Source of the DNA: Desulfoscipio geothermicus DSM 3669 | GTDB taxonomy: Bacteria > Bacillota > Desulfotomaculia > Desulfotomaculales > Desulfallaceae | Assembly (NCBI RefSeq): GCF_900115975.1 | Contig: NZ_FOYM01000026.1 | Coordinates: 1-52,766 of the forward strand | Direction of reading: 5' to 3' | DNA length: 52,766 bases | In this document: piece by piece, positions 50,471-52,766 of the stretch | Layout of the letters: each line of letters opens with the position of its first letter | How positions within the stretch are numbered: position 1 is the stretch's first letter | Notes under the pieces: model-generated | Told to the model about the DNA's origin: nothing | Database searches by the model: none | Seen by the model: only the letters and a program-made list of their open reading frames with translations | Translations under genes and position numbers: made by a program

Positions 50471-52480
50471 GTGTCCGAAAAGCACTATGCAGTGCACTGG
50501 CAAGAAGAAGAGTATATTTACCCGCCACCGAGTTTTGTGGGTCAGGCCAACTTAACCGATCCGTCAATTTTTGAACGTTTCAGTTTGGATAACTTCCCGG
50601 AGTGTTTCAAAGAGTTTGCCGACTTGCTGGATTGGGATCAATACTGGCATACCACGCTGGATACCAGCGACGCCCCGTGCTGGAAGTGGTTTGTAGGCGG
50701 GAAGCTAAATGCCAGTTACAACTGCGTGGACAGACATCTGGACAAGTATAAAAATAAAACCGCCATTCACTTTGTTCCCGAACCCGAGGATGAGCCGATT
50801 GTACACATGACCTACCAAGAACTGTACCGTCGGGTTAATGAAACCGCCGCAGTACTAAGGGACTTTGTGGGCCTGAAAGCTGGGGACCGGGTCACCCTGC
50901 ACCTGCCCATGACCCCGGAACTGCCCATTACCATGCTGGCCTGCGCCCGGTTGGGGGTTATCCACTCCCAGGTGTTTGCCGGTTTCAGCGGCCAAGCCTG
51001 CGGCGAGAGGATCTGGGATTCCGAAAGCCGCGTGCTTATTACCATTGATGGCTACTACCGGAGCGGCAAGCTGCTTGACCATAAAGTCAATGGCGACCAG
51101 GCCGTTGAAGTGGCCAAAAAGCTGGGGCAGGATGTCGATAAAATTCTGGTGTGGAGACGTTATCCCGGCAAATATTCGTCGGCGGCTCCCATGGTGGAAG
51201 GCCGGGACTACTTCATGGACGATCTTGTCAAGCAGTACCGGGGAAAAATAGTACAGCCCGTATCAATGCCGGCTGAAGGAATTCTCTTCCTCATGTACAC
51301 CAGCGGCTCAACGGGACGGCCCAAGGGCGTTCAGCACAGCATCGGCGGTTACCTTTCCTACGTAACCTGGATGTCCAAGAATATCCAGGACATTCACCCT
51401 GAAGATGTTTACTGGTGCATGGCCGACATCGGCTGGATCACCGGACATTCCTTTATCGTATACGGCCCCCTGTCAGCTGCCGCAAGCACTGTAATCTTTG
51501 AAGGGGTTCCAACTTACCCGGACGCCGGGCGGGTATGGCGCATCGCCGAAGAACTGGATGTAAACATCTTCCACACCTCACCGACTGCAATCCGTCAGTT
51601 AAGAAAAGCTGGTCCGGATGAGCCCGCCAAGTATAATTATGATTTCAAACACATGACCACGGTTGGTGAACCCATCGAGCCCGAGGTCTGGAGATGGTAC
51701 TACAACGTGGTGGGCAAAGGCAGGGCAGCCATCGTTGACACGTGGTGGCAGACGGAAACAGGAGGGTTCCTGTGCAGCACCGTGCCCGGCCTGAGCCCCA
51801 TGAAACCCGGCAGCGCCGGCCCCGGCGTACCCGGCATCCACCCGGTAATTTTCGATGATGAGGGGAATGAAATTAAACCCGGTGAGGGCAAAGCCGGCAA
51901 CGTCTGCATCAGAAACCCGTGGCCGGGGCAGATGCAGACCATTTGGAAGGACCGGGACCGTTATGTAAGCACTTATTATGGAAAATACAACAAAGACCCC
52001 AACAGCAAAGATTGGCGCGACTGGCCCTACATGGCCGGCGACGCGGCGGTGATGTCCAGCGACGGTTACGTCCGCATTCTGGGCCGGGTTGACGATGTTA
52101 TCAACGTGGCGGGGCACCGGCTGGGTACCAAGGAAATCGAGTCCGCCGCCCTTACGGTTGAAGAAGTGGCGGAAGCCGCGGTTATTGCCGCCAAGGATGA
52201 AATCAAGGGTACGGTACCGGACCTGTACGTATCCCTGAAACCCGGGTATGAGGCCAGCCAGGAACTGGCGGTAAAAATTTCCCAGGCCGTTTCCACTGTG
52301 GTGGGTAAAATCGCCCGGCCGAGAAGTGTGCATATAGTTCCCGACATGCCCAAAACTCGTTCCGGTAAGATTATGCGGCGCATCCTGGCATCCATTTCCA
52401 ACCGGGGGGATGTTGGTGACGTAACCTCCCTGGCCAACCCGGATGTTGTCGAACAAATCCGCCGGCAGGTGCAAAGTTAG
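50471..52480 (+). CDS. acs: Acetyl-CoA synthetase
   Basis: This 669-residue AMP-forming enzyme activates acetate. It starts at GTG 50471 behind AAGGAGG; an earlier in-frame codon at 50423 would put that site inside. Motifs: MYTSGSTGRPKGVQHSIGG (P-loop), VDTWWQTETGGF, YMAGDAAVMSSDGYVRILGR, VDDVINVAGHRLGTKEIESA and KTRSGKIMRRIL, whose Lys is the acetylation site that sirtuins reverse in other bacteria. Length is typical. Confidence 0.95.
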   Translation: MSEKHYAVHWQEEEYIYPPPSFVGQANLTDPSIFERFSLDNFPECFKEFADLLDWDQYWHTTLDTSDAPCWKWFVGGKLNASYNCVDRHLDKYKNKTAIHFVPEPEDEPIVHMTYQELYRRVNETAAVLRDFVGLKAGDRVTLHLPMTPELPITMLACARLGVIHSQVFAGFSGQACGERIWDSESRVLITIDGYYRSGKLLDHKVNGDQAVEVAKKLGQDVDKILVWRRYPGKYSSAAPMVEGRDYFMDDLVKQYRGKIVQPVSMPAEGILFLMYTSGSTGRPKGVQHSIGGYLSYVTWMSKNIQDIHPEDVYWCMADIGWITGHSFIVYGPLSAAASTVIFEGVPTYPDAGRVWRIAEELDVNIFHTSPTAIRQLRKAGPDEPAKYNYDFKHMTTVGEPIEPEVWRWYYNVVGKGRAAIVDTWWQTETGGFLCSTVPGLSPMKPGSAGPGVPGIHPVIFDDEGNEIKPGEGKAGNVCIRNPWPGQMQTIWKDRDRYVSTYYGKYNKDPNSKDWRDWPYMAGDAAVMSSDGYVRILGRVDDVINVAGHRLGTKEIESAALTVEEVAEAAVIAAKDEIKGTVPDLYVSLKPGYEASQELAVKISQAVSTVVGKIARPRSVHIVPDMPKTRSGKIMRRILASISNRGDVGDVTSLANPDVVEQIRRQVQS

Positions 52481-52493
52481 GTTTTCAACTTTC

Positions 52494-52766
52494 GCACTAG
52501 AAAAATGCCCTCAAACCCTTGGTAAATCTGAAATCTAACAACAAAAACACCCCTCAATCTGGTAAAATAGAAGTGACAAAAACCCATTATACCAAGGAAA
52601 GAAGGGTGTTCTTGTGACTTCTATTTTATCAGAAAATACGGCTGCTGAAAATAAGTCAGCCAATTACGTTGCGAACTTTTTCAAGGAACATAAGATCGGC
52701 CAAGCACTAAAGCAGTCGAACTTTTTCAAACAGAAAGGCTTTCCTTGCAAAGATCTGCTACAGTTT
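52494..52766 (+). mobile_element. Left part of an insertion sequence (runs off the window)
   Basis: After the acs stop, AT-rich sequence with several inverted repeats leads into a transposase-like gene. The exact left end is not defined; 52494 is approximate (about GCACTAGAAAAATGCCC). Family is probably IS4 or related. Confidence 0.55.
52614..52766 (+). CDS. Probable transposase, N-terminal fragment (runs off the window)
   Basis: A frame starts at GTG 52614 behind AAGAAGGG and is open to the edge (51 codons). The product reads MTSILSENTAAENKSANYVA, then FFKEHKIGQALKQSNFFKQKGFPCKDLLQF. The pattern of a short helix, then 'IG-x-x-L-x-x-SN-F-x-K-x-KG-x-P' matches the N-terminal helix of IS4-family transposases. 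No catalytic residues are visible. Confidence 0.55.
   Translation, partial: MTSILSENTAAENKSANYVANFFKEHKIGQALKQSNFFKQKGFPCKDLLQF

Noticed and set aside
51599-52474. A 291-codon minus-strand frame over acs
   Set aside because: Antisense shadow of the acetyl-CoA synthetase gene.
1-52766. CRISPR array or prophage
   Set aside because: I found no regularly spaced short direct repeats, no cas genes, and no phage structural or integrase genes.

Overview
The window looks like a chromosomal segment from an anaerobic, endospore-forming Firmicute of the Peptococcaceae / Desulfotomaculum type. Supporting signs are spore genes (cotJ cluster, GerMN lipoprotein, GerW-like protein), an HdrCBA set, a selenocysteine formate dehydrogenase with NuoE/NuoF-type partners, a 2-hydroxyacyl-CoA dehydratase/activator pair, and purine-rich Shine-Dalgarno sites with many TTG starts. 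The genus is an inference from gene content; no 16S rRNA gene is present. Both ends of the window fall inside apparent transposase genes, so the borders are probably insertion sequences.

Layout. 1-900: an IS fragment cuts cotJC after 34 codons; cotJB and cotJA are intact (minus strand). 1061-5487: a MinD-like ATPase, small unknown proteins, a family often labelled quinate dehydrogenase, an SCP2 protein and an APC permease. 5499-10860: cell-envelope and spore genes (L,D-transpeptidase, GerMN lipoprotein, a large SH3b/AMIN amidase) plus a Gfo/Idh/MocA oxidoreductase. 11037-15471: a co-directional run of HgdB-like and HgdC-like proteins, an MBL hydrolase, rph, rdgB and yfcE. 15584-16809: tRNA-Gly(TCC), tRNA-Arg(TCT) and tRNA-Leu(TAG) around two small genes. 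16810-17303: a very AT-rich leader. 17304-21878: hdrC-hdrB-hdrA. 21989-29575: a macro-domain protein, a small gene interrupted by TGA, thrC, adenine deaminase and several small unknown genes, some found only by reading the gaps. 29803-38873: acetoacetyl-CoA ligase, sirtuin, an EEP-family hydrolase, tsaD, a DnaA-box-like cluster, a radical SAM-PDZ protein, paaK with an ACT-domain protein, and 5-formyl-THF cyclo-ligase. 38981-45123: NuoE, NuoF, an FdhA-like Fe-S protein and FdhA, which reads through an in-frame TGA as selenocysteine. 45310-52480: an acyl-CoA ligase behind a FadR-like operator, an HD-GYP protein, a Na/Pi cotransporter and acetyl-CoA synthetase. 52494-end: a second IS.

How it fits together. 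Four acyl-CoA ligases (acetoacetate, aryl/phenylacetate, long-chain, acetate) point to growth on organic acids. The NuoEF-FdhA cluster would exchange electrons among formate, NAD(H) and probably ferredoxin, and HdrCBA would handle electron confurcation or bifurcation or thiol/disulfide chemistry. 5-formyl-THF cyclo-ligase next to formate dehydrogenase fits C1/folate metabolism. The sirtuin could deacylate acetyl-CoA synthetase, as in other bacteria, though nothing here proves it.

Most notable points: the Sec codon and hairpin in fdhA; a duplicated N-terminal FdhA module encoded as a separate protein; a small gene whose frame continues past TGA; the IS-truncated cotJC; a DnaA-box-like cluster; a FadR-like operator; and crossing inverted repeats over the transposase start at the right edge.
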